A program made the position numbers and the translations under genes. From contig NZ_CP071454.1 in NCBI RefSeq assembly GCF_017352135.1, forward strand, positions 1,178,501 to 1,242,500: a stretch of DNA of 64,000 nucleotides, in the 5' to 3' direction. Origin of the DNA: Rhizobium lentis. GTDB lineage: Bacteria > Pseudomonadota > Alphaproteobacteria > Rhizobiales > Rhizobiaceae. Below are positions 47,267 through 59,833 of this stretch, one piece after another (position 1 is the stretch's first letter; every line of letters begins with the position of its first letter). The notes beneath the pieces are model-generated. The model ran no database searches. It worked only from the letters and a program-made list of their open reading frames with translations, and was not told the DNA's origin.

Positions 47267-48529
47267 ATGGTAGAAAAGCGTATTCAGCCACTTGCCCGCG
47301 ATGCAATGGCCTATGTTCTGGCGGGCGGCAGGGGGAGTCGTCTGAAGGAACTCACCGACCGGCGTGCCAAGCCCGCGGTCTATTTCGGCGGCAAGGCCCG
47401 CATTATCGATTTCGCGCTGTCGAACGCTCTGAACTCGGGTATTCGCCGCATCGGAGTCGCGACGCAATACAAGGCGCATTCACTGATCCGCCACATGCAG
47501 CGCGGCTGGAACTTCTTCCGCCCCGAGCGAAACGAAAGCTTCGACATCCTGCCCGCCTCGCAACGCGTTTCCGAAACGCAGTGGTATGAAGGCACCGCCG
47601 ACGCCGTTTATCAGAACATCGATATCATCGAGGATTACGGCGTCGAATACATGGTCATCCTCGCCGGCGACCATGTCTACAAGATGGATTACGAATACAT
47701 GCTCCAGCAGCATGTCGATTCCGGCGCGGACGTGACGATCGGCTGCCTGGAAGTGCCGCGCATGGAAGCGACCGGCTTCGGGGTCATGCATGTCAACGAC
47801 AAGGACGAGATCTTCGCCTTCATCGAAAAGCCGGCCGATCCGCCCGGCATTCCCGACAAGCCGGATTTCGCGCTCGCCTCGATGGGCATCTACGTCTTCC
47901 ACACGAAATTCCTGCTCGATGCGTTGCGCCGGGACGCCGCCGACCCGACCTCGAGCCGCGATTTCGGCAAGGACATCATCCCTTATATCGTCAAGAACGG
48001 TAAGGCGGTCGCCCACCGCTTCGCCAAGTCCTGCGTCCGTTCTGACTTCGAGCACGAGCCCTACTGGCGCGACGTCGGCACGATCGACGCCTATTGGCAG
48101 GCCAATATCGACCTGACGGCGATCGTGCCGGAGCTCGATATCTACGATAAGTCCTGGCCGATCTGGACCTATGCCGAGATCACGCCGCCGGCGAAATTCG
48201 TCCATGATGACGAAGATCGCCGCGGCTCGGCCACCTCCTCCGTTGTGTCAGGCGATTGCATCATCTCGGGCGCCAGCCTCAATAAGAGCCTGCTTTTCAC
48301 CGGTGTCAGGGCCAACTCCTTTTCCAAGCTGGAAGGAGCGGTCATCCTGCCGAACGTGAAGATTGGACGGCGCGCGCAGCTCAAGAATGTGGTGATCGAT
48401 CATGGTGTCGTCATTCCGGAAGGCCTCGTCGTTGGTGAGGATGCCGAGCTCGACGCCAAGCGCTTCCGGCGAACGGAAAGCGGCGTCTGCCTGATCACGC
48501 AACCGATGATCGACAAGCTGGATATCTGA
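47267..48529 (+). CDS. glgC: Glucose-1-phosphate adenylyltransferase (ADP-glucose pyrophosphorylase)
   Basis: A 420-residue nucleotidyltransferase making ADP-glucose, the committed and allosterically controlled step. [20 protein letters not shown] is the ATP-binding loop; the region [11 protein letters not shown] and FIEKPADPP are substrate contacts, and a left-handed beta-helix follows. Fructose-6-phosphate/pyruvate activation is known for Agrobacterium GlgC, not shown here. GGGAGGAG precedes ATG 47267. Confidence 0.98.
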   Translation: MVEKRIQPLARDAMAYVLAGGRGSRLKELTDRRAKPAVYFGGKARIIDFALSNALNSGIRRIGVATQYKAHSLIRHMQRGWNFFRPERNESFDILPASQRVSETQWYEGTADAVYQNIDIIEDYGVEYMVILAGDHVYKMDYEYMLQQHVDSGADVTIGCLEVPRMEATGFGVMHVNDKDEIFAFIEKPADPPGIPDKPDFALASMGIYVFHTKFLLDALRRDAADPTSSRDFGKDIIPYIVKNGKAVAHRFAKSCVRSDFEHEPYWRDVGTIDAYWQANIDLTAIVPELDIYDKSWPIWTYAEITPPAKFVHDDEDRRGSATSSVVSGDCIISGASLNKSLLFTGVRANSFSKLEGAVILPNVKIGRRAQLKNVVIDHGVVIPEGLVVGEDAELDAKRFRRTESGVCLITQPMIDKLDI

Positions 48530-48532
48530 CGT

Positions 48533-49975
48533 ATGAAAGTTCTTTCGGTTTCGTCCGAAGTCTTCCCTTTGATCAAGACAGGGGGCCTGGCCGATGTGTC
48601 CGGCGCCCTGCCGATTGCACTGAAAGCCTTCGGGGTCGAGACCAAGACCCTTCTGCCCGGCTACCCCGCCGTCATGAAGGTCATTCGCGACCCCGTCATC
48701 CGGCTTGAATTCCCGGACCTGCTCGGTGAGCGGGCGACCGTGCTCGAGGTCGAGCACGAGGGCCTCGATCTGCTCGTCCTCGATGCACCTGCCTATTACG
48801 ACAGGCCGGGCGGCCCCTATCTCGATCCGCTCGGCAAGGATTATCCCGACAATTGGCGCCGTTTCGCCGCTCTGTCGCTCGCCGCTTCCGAGATCGCCGC
48901 CGGCCTTCTCCCCGGTTGGCGGCCGGATCTCGTCCACACCCACGACTGGCAGGCGGCGCTGACAACGGTCTATATGCGCTATTATCCGACGCCGGAATTG
49001 CCGAGCGTGCTGACGATCCACAACATCGCCTTCCAGGGCCAGTTCGGCGCCGAGATCTTCCCCGGTCTGCGCCTGCCGGGTCACGCCTTCGCCGTCGACG
49101 GCATCGAATATTACGGCACTGTCGGCTTCCTCAAGGGCGGTCTGCAAACATCGCATGCGGTCACCACAGTCAGCCCCACCTACGCCGATGAGATCCTGAC
49201 GCCGGAATTCGGCATGGGGCTCGAAGGCGTCATCGCCACCCGCATCGATCATCTGCACGGCATCGTCAACGGCATCGACACCGATGTCTGGAATCCGGCT
49301 ACCGATCCCGTCGTCCACACACATTATGGCCCGGCGACCCTGAAGAACCGCGAAGAAAACCGCCGCTCGATCGCCGAGTTCTTCCATCTCGACAATGACG
49401 ATGCGCCGATCTTCTGCGTTATCAGCCGTCTCACCTGGCAGAAGGGCATGGATATCGTCGCCAACGTCGCCGACGAGATCGTCGCCATGGGCGGCAAGCT
49501 CGTCGTGCTCGGCTCAGGCGAAGCCGCCCTTGAAGGCGCGTTGCTCGCCTCGGCCAGCCGCCATCCCGGCCGCATCGGGGTCTCGATCGGCTACAACGAG
49601 CCGATGTCGCACCTGATGCAGGCCGGTTGCGACGCGATCATCATTCCCTCGCGCTTCGAACCTTGCGGGCTCACCCAGCTTTACGGTCTGCGCTACGGCT
49701 GTGTACCGATCGTCGCCCGCACCGGTGGATTGAACGATACGGTGATCGACGCAAATCACGCCGCACTTGCGGCGAAAGTGGCGACCGGCATACAATTCTC
49801 ACCCGTGACAGAAACGGGCATGCTACAGGCAATCCGCCGTGCGATGCATTTTTACGCGGACCGAAAACTCTGGACCCAATTGCAAAAGCAGGGCATGAAA
49901 TCGGATGTTTCCTGGGAGAAGAGCGCCGAACGCTACGCTGCCCTCTATTCAAGCCTCGTCTCGAAAGGCATGTGA
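48533..49975 (+). CDS. glgA: Glycogen synthase (ADP-glucose dependent)
   Basis: A 480-residue GT5 retaining glycosyltransferase that elongates alpha-1,4 chains. The N-terminal K15-T-G-G-L motif binds ADP-glucose, and [18 protein letters not shown] near residue 380 contains the conserved catalytic Glu of the C-terminal domain. Three bases separate it from glgC and six from pgm. Confidence 0.98.
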   Translation: MKVLSVSSEVFPLIKTGGLADVSGALPIALKAFGVETKTLLPGYPAVMKVIRDPVIRLEFPDLLGERATVLEVEHEGLDLLVLDAPAYYDRPGGPYLDPLGKDYPDNWRRFAALSLAASEIAAGLLPGWRPDLVHTHDWQAALTTVYMRYYPTPELPSVLTIHNIAFQGQFGAEIFPGLRLPGHAFAVDGIEYYGTVGFLKGGLQTSHAVTTVSPTYADEILTPEFGMGLEGVIATRIDHLHGIVNGIDTDVWNPATDPVVHTHYGPATLKNREENRRSIAEFFHLDNDDAPIFCVISRLTWQKGMDIVANVADEIVAMGGKLVVLGSGEAALEGALLASASRHPGRIGVSIGYNEPMSHLMQAGCDAIIIPSRFEPCGLTQLYGLRYGCVPIVARTGGLNDTVIDANHAALAAKVATGIQFSPVTETGMLQAIRRAMHFYADRKLWTQLQKQGMKSDVSWEKSAERYAALYSSLVSKGM

Positions 49976-51613
<1,638 letters not shown>

Positions 51614-51625
51614 TCCGGGGGGAGC

Positions 51626-53605
51626 ATGCGGGGAAAAAGTTCGGCGCAAGGCGGCGCGACCGTTTTCGAATCCGGGGTCGAATTCGCCGTATGGTCGCAT
51701 CATGCCGCGCAGATCGAACTCTGCCTCTTCGAAGAAGACGGCGACAGAGAATTCGCGCGCCTGCCGATGGCGCGCGACAGCCATCATTTCCATCGTCTGT
51801 TCGTCGACGGGCTGAAGCAGGGGGCTCGCTACGGCTATCGCGCCGATGGCATCTATGCACCCGACAACGGCCTCTGGTTCGATCCCTCGAAACTGCTGAT
51901 CGACCCCTACGCCAAGCAGATCGACCGGCCGTTCCGCTACGATCCCCGCCTCGGCATCTATGGCGAGGACAGCCAGGACCTGATGCCGAAGGCGATCGTC
52001 ACGTCCGATACGCGCGCCGCCATCGGCAAGCCGCTCTTCAAACCGGGCGGCTTCATCTACGAGGTGGCCGTGCGGGCCTTCACCATTCTCCATCCCGACG
52101 TACCGGAGGCCCAGCGCGGCACGGTTGCAGCGCTTGCCCATCCCGCCGTCATCGCCCATCTGAGGCGGATCGGGGTCGACGCCGTCGAACTGATGCCGAT
52201 CACCGCCTGGATCGACGAACGCCACCTGCCGCCGCTCGGGCTCACCAACGGCTGGGGCTACAATCCCGTCGCCTTCATGGCTCTCGATCCAAGGATTGTA
52301 CCCGGCGGTGTGACGGAGCTGCGCGAAACGGTTGCCGCCCTGCATGCCGAAGGAATCGCCGTCATCCTCGATCTCGTCTTCAACCATACCGGCGAAAGCG
52401 ACCGCTATGGCACGACGCTGTCGCTGCGCGGCCTCGACAACCTGCATTACTATCGCCACGTCCAGAATAACCCTGGCGAACTCGTCAACGACACGGGCAC
52501 CGGCAACACTATCGCCTGCGATCATCCTGAGGTCAGGCGCCTCGTCATCGACAGCCTGCGGCACTTCGTGCTCAATGCGGGCGTCGACGGTTTTCGCTTC
52601 GATCTCGCCCCGGTCCTCGGCCGCACCGCGACGGGCTTCCAGCGTGATGACGGAACGCTCGCCGCGATCTTGACAGACGACGTGCTTACCGATCGGATCA
52701 TGATCGCCGAACCCTGGGATATCGGCCCCGGCGGCTACCAGCTCGGCAATTTCCCCAGTCCCTTCCTCGAATGGAACGACCGGGTTCGCGACGATCTGCG
52801 CTGCTACTGGCGCGGTGACCAATGGAAGACGGGGTCGCTGGCGACGGCGCTTGCCGGTTCCTCCGACATTTTCTCCCGCAACGATGGAAATCAGACGCGC
52901 AGCGTCAATTTCCTCGCCGCCCATGACGGCTTCACGCTGATCGACCTCGTTTCCTACGCCGGCAAGCACAATGATGCCAACGGCGAGCAAAATCGTGACG
53001 GCCACAACGAGAACCACTCCTGGAACAACGGCGTCGAAGGCGAAACCCTCTATCCCACGATCCGCAAGCGCCGGACAAACGACGTAATGGCGCTCATTTC
53101 CACGCTCTTTGCCACGCGCGGCAGCATCATGCTGACGGCCGGCGACGAGGGTGGCCGCAGCCAGCATGGCAACAACAACGCCTATTGTCAGGACAACGGG
53201 ATCACCTGGCTGGACTGGAAGGCGCTGAACGAGGATCTCATCGCCCATACCGCATTCGTGGCGGGGCTGCGCCGTCGCTTCACTGTCTTTTCGGAAACGA
53301 GCTTTCTATCGGGAAACGGCGACGTCGAATGGATCTCGCTTTCGGGCGAACCAATGACCGTCGCCGACTGGGAGACACCGTCACTCTCGACCCTCGGCAT
53401 GCTGCTGGCGACTGCAGACCAAGCCTTCAGGGGCAGGCAGACCCGGCTTGCCGTGCTCTTCAATCGTTCGGAAAGCCGCCAGCTCTTTACGCTCCCCTCG
53501 GAAAACGAGCCTGGCTGGCGCCAACTGACGCCGGAAGGAGCGAAGAAGGCTGGCGCCAGCGTGACCGTCGAGCCACGCTCCGTCGCCTTTTTCGTAGAAA
53601 AATGA
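51626..53605 (+). CDS. glgX: Glycogen debranching enzyme
   Basis: A 659-residue GH13 debranching (isoamylase-type) enzyme that cuts alpha-1,6 bonds of phosphorylase limit dextrin. N-terminal CBM48-like segment (about 10-115), then the barrel with DGFRFDLAPVLGR (nucleophile Asp), IAEPWDIGPGG (acid/base Glu) and AAHDGFTLIDLVSY (Asp). GGGGGGAG lies upstream of ATG 51626. Last gene of glgPBCA-pgm-glgX; an inverted repeat CCTTATCG/CGATAAGG (53630-53662) without T-run follows. Confidence 0.96.
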   Translation: MRGKSSAQGGATVFESGVEFAVWSHHAAQIELCLFEEDGDREFARLPMARDSHHFHRLFVDGLKQGARYGYRADGIYAPDNGLWFDPSKLLIDPYAKQIDRPFRYDPRLGIYGEDSQDLMPKAIVTSDTRAAIGKPLFKPGGFIYEVAVRAFTILHPDVPEAQRGTVAALAHPAVIAHLRRIGVDAVELMPITAWIDERHLPPLGLTNGWGYNPVAFMALDPRIVPGGVTELRETVAALHAEGIAVILDLVFNHTGESDRYGTTLSLRGLDNLHYYRHVQNNPGELVNDTGTGNTIACDHPEVRRLVIDSLRHFVLNAGVDGFRFDLAPVLGRTATGFQRDDGTLAAILTDDVLTDRIMIAEPWDIGPGGYQLGNFPSPFLEWNDRVRDDLRCYWRGDQWKTGSLATALAGSSDIFSRNDGNQTRSVNFLAAHDGFTLIDLVSYAGKHNDANGEQNRDGHNENHSWNNGVEGETLYPTIRKRRTNDVMALISTLFATRGSIMLTAGDEGGRSQHGNNNAYCQDNGITWLDWKALNEDLIAHTAFVAGLRRRFTVFSETSFLSGNGDVEWISLSGEPMTVADWETPSLSTLGMLLATADQAFRGRQTRLAVLFNRSESRQLFTLPSENEPGWRQLTPEGAKKAGASVTVEPRSVAFFVEK

Positions 53606-53694
53606 CTGCCTTTCCCCACGCACGCAAATCCTTATCGCAATCGTCATAAATGCACGATAAGGCTTGGCCCGGCGGCTTTTCTCACGAGGAATTC

Positions 53695-54183
53695 ATGGTC
53701 ACGGAAATTTCACTCTCCGACGTGCGGGGATTGATCGGCATGGAAACCGGCCTATCGGATTGGATCACTGTCGATCAGGCGATGATCGACGCCTTTGCGG
53801 GGGCCACCGACGACCATCAGTTCATTCATGTCGATCCTGAGCGCGCCGCCGCCGAAAGCCCCTTCGGCGGCACCATCGCCCATGGTTTTCTGACCTTGTC
53901 GCTGCTGTCGGCGATGAACTACAACTGCCTGCCGAAAGTGCGCGAGCAGACCATGGGCATCAACTACGGTTTCGATCGCGTTCGCTTCATGACGCCCGTC
54001 AGGAGCGGCGCCCGTGTGCGCGGTCGCTTCCTGCTTTCCGACGCCCGCTTCCGCGGCGGCGGCATGCTGATGACCACCTACGACGTGACGATCGAAATCG
54101 AAAACGAGAAGAAGCCCGCGCTGACGGCAAGGTGGATCACCATCATTCAGTTCGACTCGAAGGACCGGCCGGATGACGTTTAG
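53695..54183 (+). CDS. MaoC-like hot-dog-fold dehydratase
   Basis: A 162-residue single hot-dog protein similar to R-specific enoyl-CoA hydratases and NodN-like proteins. Catalytic Asp/His are in TDDHQFIHVDPERAA (hydratase motif), followed by GGTIAHGFLTLSLLS. ATG 53695 has GAGGA 6 bases upstream; a 15-codon extension to 53650 is less likely. Possible substrates are enoyl-CoA/acyl-ACP intermediates for polyhydroxyalkanoate or fatty acids. It is unrelated to the glycogen operon and convergent with soxG. Confidence 0.85.
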   Translation: MVTEISLSDVRGLIGMETGLSDWITVDQAMIDAFAGATDDHQFIHVDPERAAAESPFGGTIAHGFLTLSLLSAMNYNCLPKVREQTMGINYGFDRVRFMTPVRSGARVRGRFLLSDARFRGGGMLMTTYDVTIEIENEKKPALTARWITIIQFDSKDRPDDV

Positions 54184-54262
54184 GCAAGAGCCGCGTTCTT
54201 ACACGCCCCGACTGATGACGGCTTCGCCGCATCCAGCATGATGCCATACTTACGCGCGAAAT

Positions 54263-54287
54263 GGGCCGCAACTGTCATTTGCGGCCC
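54263..54287. terminator. Shared terminator between maoC-like gene and soxG
   Basis: A perfect 9-bp stem GGGCCGCAA/TTGCGGCCC with a 7-base loop, midway between two convergent stops. T-tracts are weak on both sides. Confidence 0.55.
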
Positions 54288-54327
54288 TGAAAATCTCGTT
54301 TGGTTCTAAGCAGCCGGCTTGAAAGCC

Positions 54328-54876
54328 TCAATGTCCGGCATCTTCCGCCGCCTCAGCCAACAGCCCGAAGACGTAGTCGGAAAACGACCGCCAGCACTCT
54401 ACGCGGAACGTATCTTCTTCCGTGCGGAGAAGCACGATCTCCGCCTTGCCGAAAATGGTGCGCGAGGCGGCGCCGACCGGGAAGGAAGACAGAGACAGGT
54501 CCTGCGGGCAGCCGGCGGAAAGTGTGGTTTCCGCACCCGGCCCTGAAACGATGACCGCCACGTTGCGGTGGGAGACATCTGTCGCCGAATGCAGCGCGCC
54601 GGCGCTGGAACATGCCGCCATCAGATCGCCGCCGGCCTCATCGATCAACAGCCACTCGTCCGGTCCTAGCCAGAGCGCCGAACGCACACCTGCGCGGCCG
54701 GACGTCTTCGGAGTGGTTGGCACAGACAGACCGAGAGCCAGAGAAAGTGCTGCGAGCGATCCTGCCGGCGCGCGCAGTGCCACGCGGCTTGCGGGCGATG
54801 CGACTGCCAAGCGCACAGTGGCGGAGCCGCCGAGACGGCCGGCCAGTGCCGGCTTGCGAATTGCGACATCAGCCAT
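54328..54876 (-). CDS. soxG: Sarcosine oxidase gamma subunit
   Basis: A 182-residue subunit of heterotetrameric sarcosine oxidase, involved in assembly and cofactor retention. GcvT-like short domain: LWLGPDEWLLIDEAGG, TDVSHRNVAVIVSGPGA, FRVECWRSFSDYVFGLL. ATG 54876 with AAGGAGG 8 bases upstream overlaps the soxA 3' end by 8 bp. Fourth and last gene of soxBDAG. Confidence 0.93.
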   Translation of the reverse strand: MADVAIRKPALAGRLGGSATVRLAVASPASRVALRAPAGSLAALSLALGLSVPTTPKTSGRAGVRSALWLGPDEWLLIDEAGGDLMAACSSAGALHSATDVSHRNVAVIVSGPGAETTLSAGCPQDLSLSSFPVGAASRTIFGKAEIVLLRTEEDTFRVECWRSFSDYVFGLLAEAAEDAGH

Positions 54877-57862
54877 GGATGCGGCCTCCTTCCTTGTCAA
54901 AGAACACCAGATCCGTCACTTCGACGGCGATCGTCCGGTCCGGCATCGGTACATACAGCGTTTCGCCCATCCGCGCCCGGCCGCCGGTGACCAATGCGAA
55001 GGCGATCGACCTGCCGCAGTTTTCCGACCAGTAGGCCGATGTGACATGGCCGAGCATCGTCATGGGCTTCGGCTCGTTCGGGCTCGCGACGATCTGCGCG
55101 CCTTCCTCAAGCACAAGGTTCGGGTCCTTGGTGACGAGGCCGACAAGCTGCTTGCGCCCCTCCTTGACGAGGTCCGGCCGCTGCAACCCGCGGATGCCGA
55201 CGAAGTCCTTCTTCTTCTTCGAAACCGCCCAGGCAACGCCCGCGTCGTCAGGAGTCACTGTTCCGTCCGTGTCCTGGCCGACAATGATATAGCCCTTCTC
55301 GGCGCGAAGGACGTGCATGGTCTCGGTGCCGTAGACGCACGCCCCGAGGGGTTCGGCATTGGCCCAGACCGCTTCGAGCACCGACTGGCCGTAATCGGCC
55401 GGCACGTTGATTTCGAAGCCGATTTCGCCGGTGAAGGAGACCCGGAAGAGCCGCGCCGGTACACCGCAGACCGTGCACTCGGCAACGCTCATATGCGGGA
55501 AGGCCTCGTTCGAAAGGTCGACGCCCTCGACCAGCGGCGCAACGATCTCGCGCGCCTTCGGTCCCTGTACGGCAATGACAGCCCATTGTTCGGTCACCGA
55601 GGTCAGCCATACCTTAAGGTCGGGGAATTCCGTCTGCAGGTAATCTTCCATATGGTGGAGGACACGCGGCGCGCCGCCTGTCGTCGTCGTCACATGGAAA
55701 CGATCCTCCGCCAGGCGACCGACAACACCGTCGTCATAAACGAAGCCGTCCTCGCGGGTCATGATGCCGTAGCGGGCCTTGCCGGGCTTCAGCGTATCCC
55801 AGGCATTGGTGTAGATGAGATTGAGGAATTTCGCCGCATCCGGGCCCACCACCTCGATCTTGCCGAGCGTCGAGGCATCGAAGATACCTGCCGACTCGCG
55901 TGCCGTTCGGCATTCGCGCGCGACCGCCTGATGCATATTCTCGCCCGAACGCGGATAGAACCAGGCGCGCTTCCAGTTGCCGACGTCTTCGAAGACAGCG
56001 CCATGGGCTTCTTCCCAGTCGTGCAGCGAAGTCTTGCGTGTCGGGTCGAACAGCTTTCCACGCGAATGGCCGATGAGCGTACCGTAGGTTACCGGCGTGT
56101 AGGGCGCGCGGAAGGTCGTCAGACCGACCCTAGGGATTTCCTTGCCAAGCATTTCGGCGGCGATCGCCAGGCCGTGCATGTTGGAAAGCTTGCCCTGGTC
56201 CGAGGCCATGCCGTTGGTCGTAAACCGCTTGATATGCTCGATCGAGTGCATGCCCTCGCGCACGGCAAGGCGGATATCCTTGGCACAGACGTCATGCTGG
56301 AAATCGATGAAGGCCTTGGCATTGGCCTTCGGCCCGGCGCCTTCGGCAGCTCCGATCATTCCGCCGGTCCAGTCATAGGGCTGTTCGGCCGAGATCGTGA
56401 TCTTGCCGCCGCCGCTCTTGCCGGTGGCCTTTGCCACCAGCTCGCCGGCGGCAAGCGATTCCTCGACCGTTCGCTGCAGGTCGTCGGTGCCATTGCAGGC
56501 GCCGACGGAGAGGCAGTCCTGCGCATAGGTGCCGGGCAGGAAGCGCTGGCTTTCAGCGTCGAAGGCCACCTTGCCGCGCGATTGCGAGAACAGATGGACC
56601 GACGGCGTCCAGCCGGCGGAAACCAGCAGCGCATCGACCGCAATCTTGCGCGGCGAACCGCCGCCGTTGCGCGCCACCGTCATCGACGAGATGCGCAGTC
56701 GCCCAGCCGTGTTGACGACCGACTGACCCGTGAGAACATCGATGCCGAGCGCACGCGCCTCTGCCAGCACCGCCGCTCCCGGCGCCTGCCTGCAATCGAC
56801 GATGGCAGCGATCGAAACACCGGCCCGCTTGAGATCGAAAGCCGCTTCATAGGCCGAGTCATGCGCCGTGTAGATGCCGACATTGGTCCCGATGGCGACA
56901 CCATAATGATTGAGGTACATCCGCCCCGCCGAGGCGAGCATGATGCCGGGCCGGTCGTTGTTCGGAAACACCATGTGTCGTTCGATTGCGCCGGTGGCGA
57001 GGATCACCCGCTTGGCCCGGACCTGCCACAACCGCTCGCGCGGCAGATCGTGGGAAGGCTTGGCGACGTGATCGGTGACGCGCTCGGCGAGACCGACGAA
57101 ATTGTGGTTGTAGTAGCCGAAGGCGGTCGTGCGGATCAGCACCTTGACATTGTCCATCGCCTTCAGCCGCGCCACGGCTTTCTGCGCCCAGGCATAACCA
57201 TCCTGTCCGTCAATCTTCACGCCGGCGTCGTAACGCAACGCCCCGCCTGCTTCCGCCTGCTCGTCGCAGAGGATCACTTTCGCGCCGGTTTCGGCCGCGG
57301 CGAGCGCCGCCGAAAGCCCGGCAACGCCGGCGCCGACGACCAGCACGTCGCAATGGGCATAGCGGCTGGCATAACGGTCCGGATCCTCCTCCGTCGGCGC
57401 GACACCGAGGCCGGCTGCGCGACGAATGAGCGGTTCATAGACATGTTTCCAAGCGGCGCGCGGCCACATGAAGGTCTTGTAGTAGAAGCCGGCGGCGAAG
57501 AACGGCGACATCAGGTTGTTGACCGCACCGACGTCGTAGGCAAGCGAAGGCCATCGGTTCTGCGACTCCACGATCATGCCGTCGAAGATTTCCTGCACCG
57601 TGGCGCGCACGTTCGGCTGCTTGCGCGCCTTGTCGCGGGCGACGTCGATCAGCGCGTTCGGCTCCTCGGCACCCGCAGACAGAATACCGCGAGCCCGATG
57701 ATATTTGAACGAACGGCCGACGAGATGAATGCCGTTGGCGATCAGCGCCGAGGCGACGGTATCGCCTTCGAGCGCCGTGTAGCTCTTGCCGTCGAAGCTG
57801 AAACGCGCGGTCTTGGCGGGCGTCAGACGCCCCTTGCCGACGATACGATGTGCGCCGCTCAT
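54869..57862 (-). CDS. soxA: Sarcosine oxidase alpha subunit
   Basis: A 997-residue subunit with an N-terminal 2Fe-2S-like ferredoxin fold (FDGKSYTALEGDTVASALIA), an NAD-binding oxidoreductase domain (about 165-500, VLVVGAGVAGLSAALAAAE) and a C-terminal GcvT-type tetrahydrofolate domain (about 600-990). Together with SoxB it oxidises sarcosine to glycine and H2O2, transferring the methyl carbon to THF. Length equals known SoxA. Start overlaps soxD by 4 bp. Confidence 0.97.
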   Translation of the reverse strand: MSGAHRIVGKGRLTPAKTARFSFDGKSYTALEGDTVASALIANGIHLVGRSFKYHRARGILSAGAEEPNALIDVARDKARKQPNVRATVQEIFDGMIVESQNRWPSLAYDVGAVNNLMSPFFAAGFYYKTFMWPRAAWKHVYEPLIRRAAGLGVAPTEEDPDRYASRYAHCDVLVVGAGVAGLSAALAAAETGAKVILCDEQAEAGGALRYDAGVKIDGQDGYAWAQKAVARLKAMDNVKVLIRTTAFGYYNHNFVGLAERVTDHVAKPSHDLPRERLWQVRAKRVILATGAIERHMVFPNNDRPGIMLASAGRMYLNHYGVAIGTNVGIYTAHDSAYEAAFDLKRAGVSIAAIVDCRQAPGAAVLAEARALGIDVLTGQSVVNTAGRLRISSMTVARNGGGSPRKIAVDALLVSAGWTPSVHLFSQSRGKVAFDAESQRFLPGTYAQDCLSVGACNGTDDLQRTVEESLAAGELVAKATGKSGGGKITISAEQPYDWTGGMIGAAEGAGPKANAKAFIDFQHDVCAKDIRLAVREGMHSIEHIKRFTTNGMASDQGKLSNMHGLAIAAEMLGKEIPRVGLTTFRAPYTPVTYGTLIGHSRGKLFDPTRKTSLHDWEEAHGAVFEDVGNWKRAWFYPRSGENMHQAVARECRTARESAGIFDASTLGKIEVVGPDAAKFLNLIYTNAWDTLKPGKARYGIMTREDGFVYDDGVVGRLAEDRFHVTTTTGGAPRVLHHMEDYLQTEFPDLKVWLTSVTEQWAVIAVQGPKAREIVAPLVEGVDLSNEAFPHMSVAECTVCGVPARLFRVSFTGEIGFEINVPADYGQSVLEAVWANAEPLGACVYGTETMHVLRAEKGYIIVGQDTDGTVTPDDAGVAWAVSKKKKDFVGIRGLQRPDLVKEGRKQLVGLVTKDPNLVLEEGAQIVASPNEPKPMTMLGHVTSAYWSENCGRSIAFALVTGGRARMGETLYVPMPDRTIAVEVTDLVFFDKEGGRIHG

Positions 57863-58200
57863 TGCGCCTCTCCTTCCACGGCTTCATATGTCTCGACAGG
57901 CGCGTGCTGCTCAGCCTCAGCACCGACCCGCGGCTTCGGCTCACCCGCCTTGTAAGTCATGATGAACTTGTCGCTCACCGTATCGCGCACCGCATTGAAG
58001 AAGCGGCCACAGCCGTGAATATGCCGCCAGCGTTCGAAGATCAGGCCCTTCGGATTGTCGCGCAGAAAGAAGTAAGCTTCGAATTCCTCATCCGAGATCG
58101 AGGCGATGTCTGTGGGTCGCGCGATATGCGCGTCACCCGCGCCGCGGAATTCGAGCTCCGAGCGCTCTTCCTGGCAGTAAGGGCAATGGATCAGCAGCAT
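57859..58200 (-). CDS. soxD: Sarcosine oxidase delta subunit
   Basis: A 113-residue zinc-binding subunit. CPYCQEERSELEF provides two Cys, and HIHGCGRFFNAVRDT the His/Cys ligands. Starts at ATG 58200 (MLLIHCPYC). The stop overlaps the soxA ATG. The 109 bp between soxB and soxD hold no gene. Confidence 0.95.
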   Translation of the reverse strand: MLLIHCPYCQEERSELEFRGAGDAHIARPTDIASISDEEFEAYFFLRDNPKGLIFERWRHIHGCGRFFNAVRDTVSDKFIMTYKAGEPKPRVGAEAEQHAPVETYEAVEGEAQ

Positions 58201-58309
58201 GTGGGATTTCCTTCTCCTCCCCTTCTCCCCAGCGGTGAGAAGGTGCCTGAAAGGCGGATGAGGGGGTGAGCGACAAAAGAAGCGAGCATCCGGACAAACG
58301 GGTTCATCG

Positions 58310-59563
58310 TCAGTGCGCCACCGCCGCAGCCGCCGCCTCATCGATCAACCGGCCGCTGCGGAAGCGGTCCAGCGTCAGGCCGGCGTTGAACTTGTGCGGT
58401 TCATCGCGAGCGATCAGATGCGCAAAAAGATTGGCCGAGCCCGGCGTTGCCTTGAAGCCGCCGGTGCCCCAGCCGCAATTGATGTAAAGTCCGGGAACCG
58501 GCGTCTTCGACTGAATCGCCGAGCGATCCGGCGTATTATCGACGATGCCGCCCCATTGCCGCATCATCTTGACGCGACGGAACATCGGGAAGAGTTCACA
58601 GATCGCGTCGAGCGTGTGGGTAATGATCTGCAATCCGCCCGTCTGTGAATAGGAATTGTACTGGTCGGTGCCGGCGCCGATGACGAGCTCGCCCTTGTCG
58701 GATTGGGAGATATAGGCATGCACCGTGTTCGACATGACGACGCAGGGGAAGATCGGCTTTAGCGGCTCGGAGACCAGCGCCTGCAGCGGGCTCGACTGCA
58801 GTGGCACGCGCACATCAGCCATCTTCGTGATTGTCGACGTATGACCGGCCGCCGACACGGCGACTTTTCTGGCGCCGATGAAGCCACGCGAGGTTTCGAC
58901 GCCGATCACCCGTCCGTCCGCACCGCGCCGGATGCCCGTCACTTCGCAGTTCTGGATGATGTGCACACCGCGATCGGAGGCCGCCCGCGCATAGCCCCAG
59001 GCCACCGCATCGTGCCTCGCCGTGCCGCCGCGCCGCTGCAGCGCCGCACCGTTGATCGGATAGCGCGCGCTGGCCGAAATATCGAGCGGCGGACAATAGG
59101 CCTTCGCCTGCTCCGGCGTCAGCCATTCATTGTCGATGCCGTAGAGCCGGTTGGCGTGGATATGCCGCTTGAAGGACTGCTGGTCGTGAATATTGTGCGA
59201 GAGCATCATAACGCCGCGCGGCGAATACATCACATTGTAGTTGAGCTCCTGGGAAAGCCCTTCCCAGAGCTTCATGGAATGCTCGTAAATGTGCATGCTC
59301 TCTTCGTAGAGATAGTTCGAGCGAATGATGGTCGTGTTGCGCCCGGTATTGCCGCCGCCGAGCCAGCCCTTTTCGATCACCGCCACATTGGTGATGCCGT
59401 GCTCCTTGGCGAGATAATAGGCCGCACCCAGCCCATGCCCGCCGGCGCCGATGATGACGACGTCGTATTCGGCGCGCGGCTCCGGTGAGGTCCACTGCTT
59501 CTCCCAACCTCTGTGGCCGCGAAGGGCCTCTCGCGCCACGGCAAAAACCGAATATTTCCGCAT
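58310..59563 (-). CDS. soxB: Sarcosine oxidase beta subunit
   Basis: A 417-residue flavoprotein; FAD domain VVIIGAGGHGLGAAYYLAK near residue 35, with NTTIIRSNYLYEES downstream, the site region of the catalytic FAD/FMN of SoxB. It uses the noncovalent FAD to oxidise sarcosine. ATG 59563 with GAAGGCGG upstream is the operon start; the 270 bp before the divergent FecR gene hold the operon promoter and no other gene. The operon serves degradation of glycine betaine and creatine-derived sarcosine. Confidence 0.96.
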   Translation of the reverse strand: MRKYSVFAVAREALRGHRGWEKQWTSPEPRAEYDVVIIGAGGHGLGAAYYLAKEHGITNVAVIEKGWLGGGNTGRNTTIIRSNYLYEESMHIYEHSMKLWEGLSQELNYNVMYSPRGVMMLSHNIHDQQSFKRHIHANRLYGIDNEWLTPEQAKAYCPPLDISASARYPINGAALQRRGGTARHDAVAWGYARAASDRGVHIIQNCEVTGIRRGADGRVIGVETSRGFIGARKVAVSAAGHTSTITKMADVRVPLQSSPLQALVSEPLKPIFPCVVMSNTVHAYISQSDKGELVIGAGTDQYNSYSQTGGLQIITHTLDAICELFPMFRRVKMMRQWGGIVDNTPDRSAIQSKTPVPGLYINCGWGTGGFKATPGSANLFAHLIARDEPHKFNAGLTLDRFRSGRLIDEAAAAAVAH

Positions 59564-59833
59564 CCGCCTTCTTCTCCTTCGGGCAAGGACTATTCTCCGC
59601 GCCCATACAAATCGCAAATCCAAATGCGGCACAACGGCTCTTTTGCGACGCGCGAGAGCTTTGCTTTTGACACTGAACGACATGATGTCGAAAAACGCAC
59701 TGTCTCTCAGACCCGCGCTCCGCTTCCGAAACTCGGGCGAATGCCGTTCACCGGCGTGACACAAAAGGCGAACGACCGGCGGCCGCCTGGTTGGCCCTAA
59801 CCCAAGAGGGCGAGAAGACAAGTAGTTACCAAA

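Noticed and set aside
54422..57955. 1177-codon plus-strand open frame opposite soxG and soxA
   Set aside because: A GC-rich shadow frame: third positions of soxA produce it; no ribosome site or family similarity.
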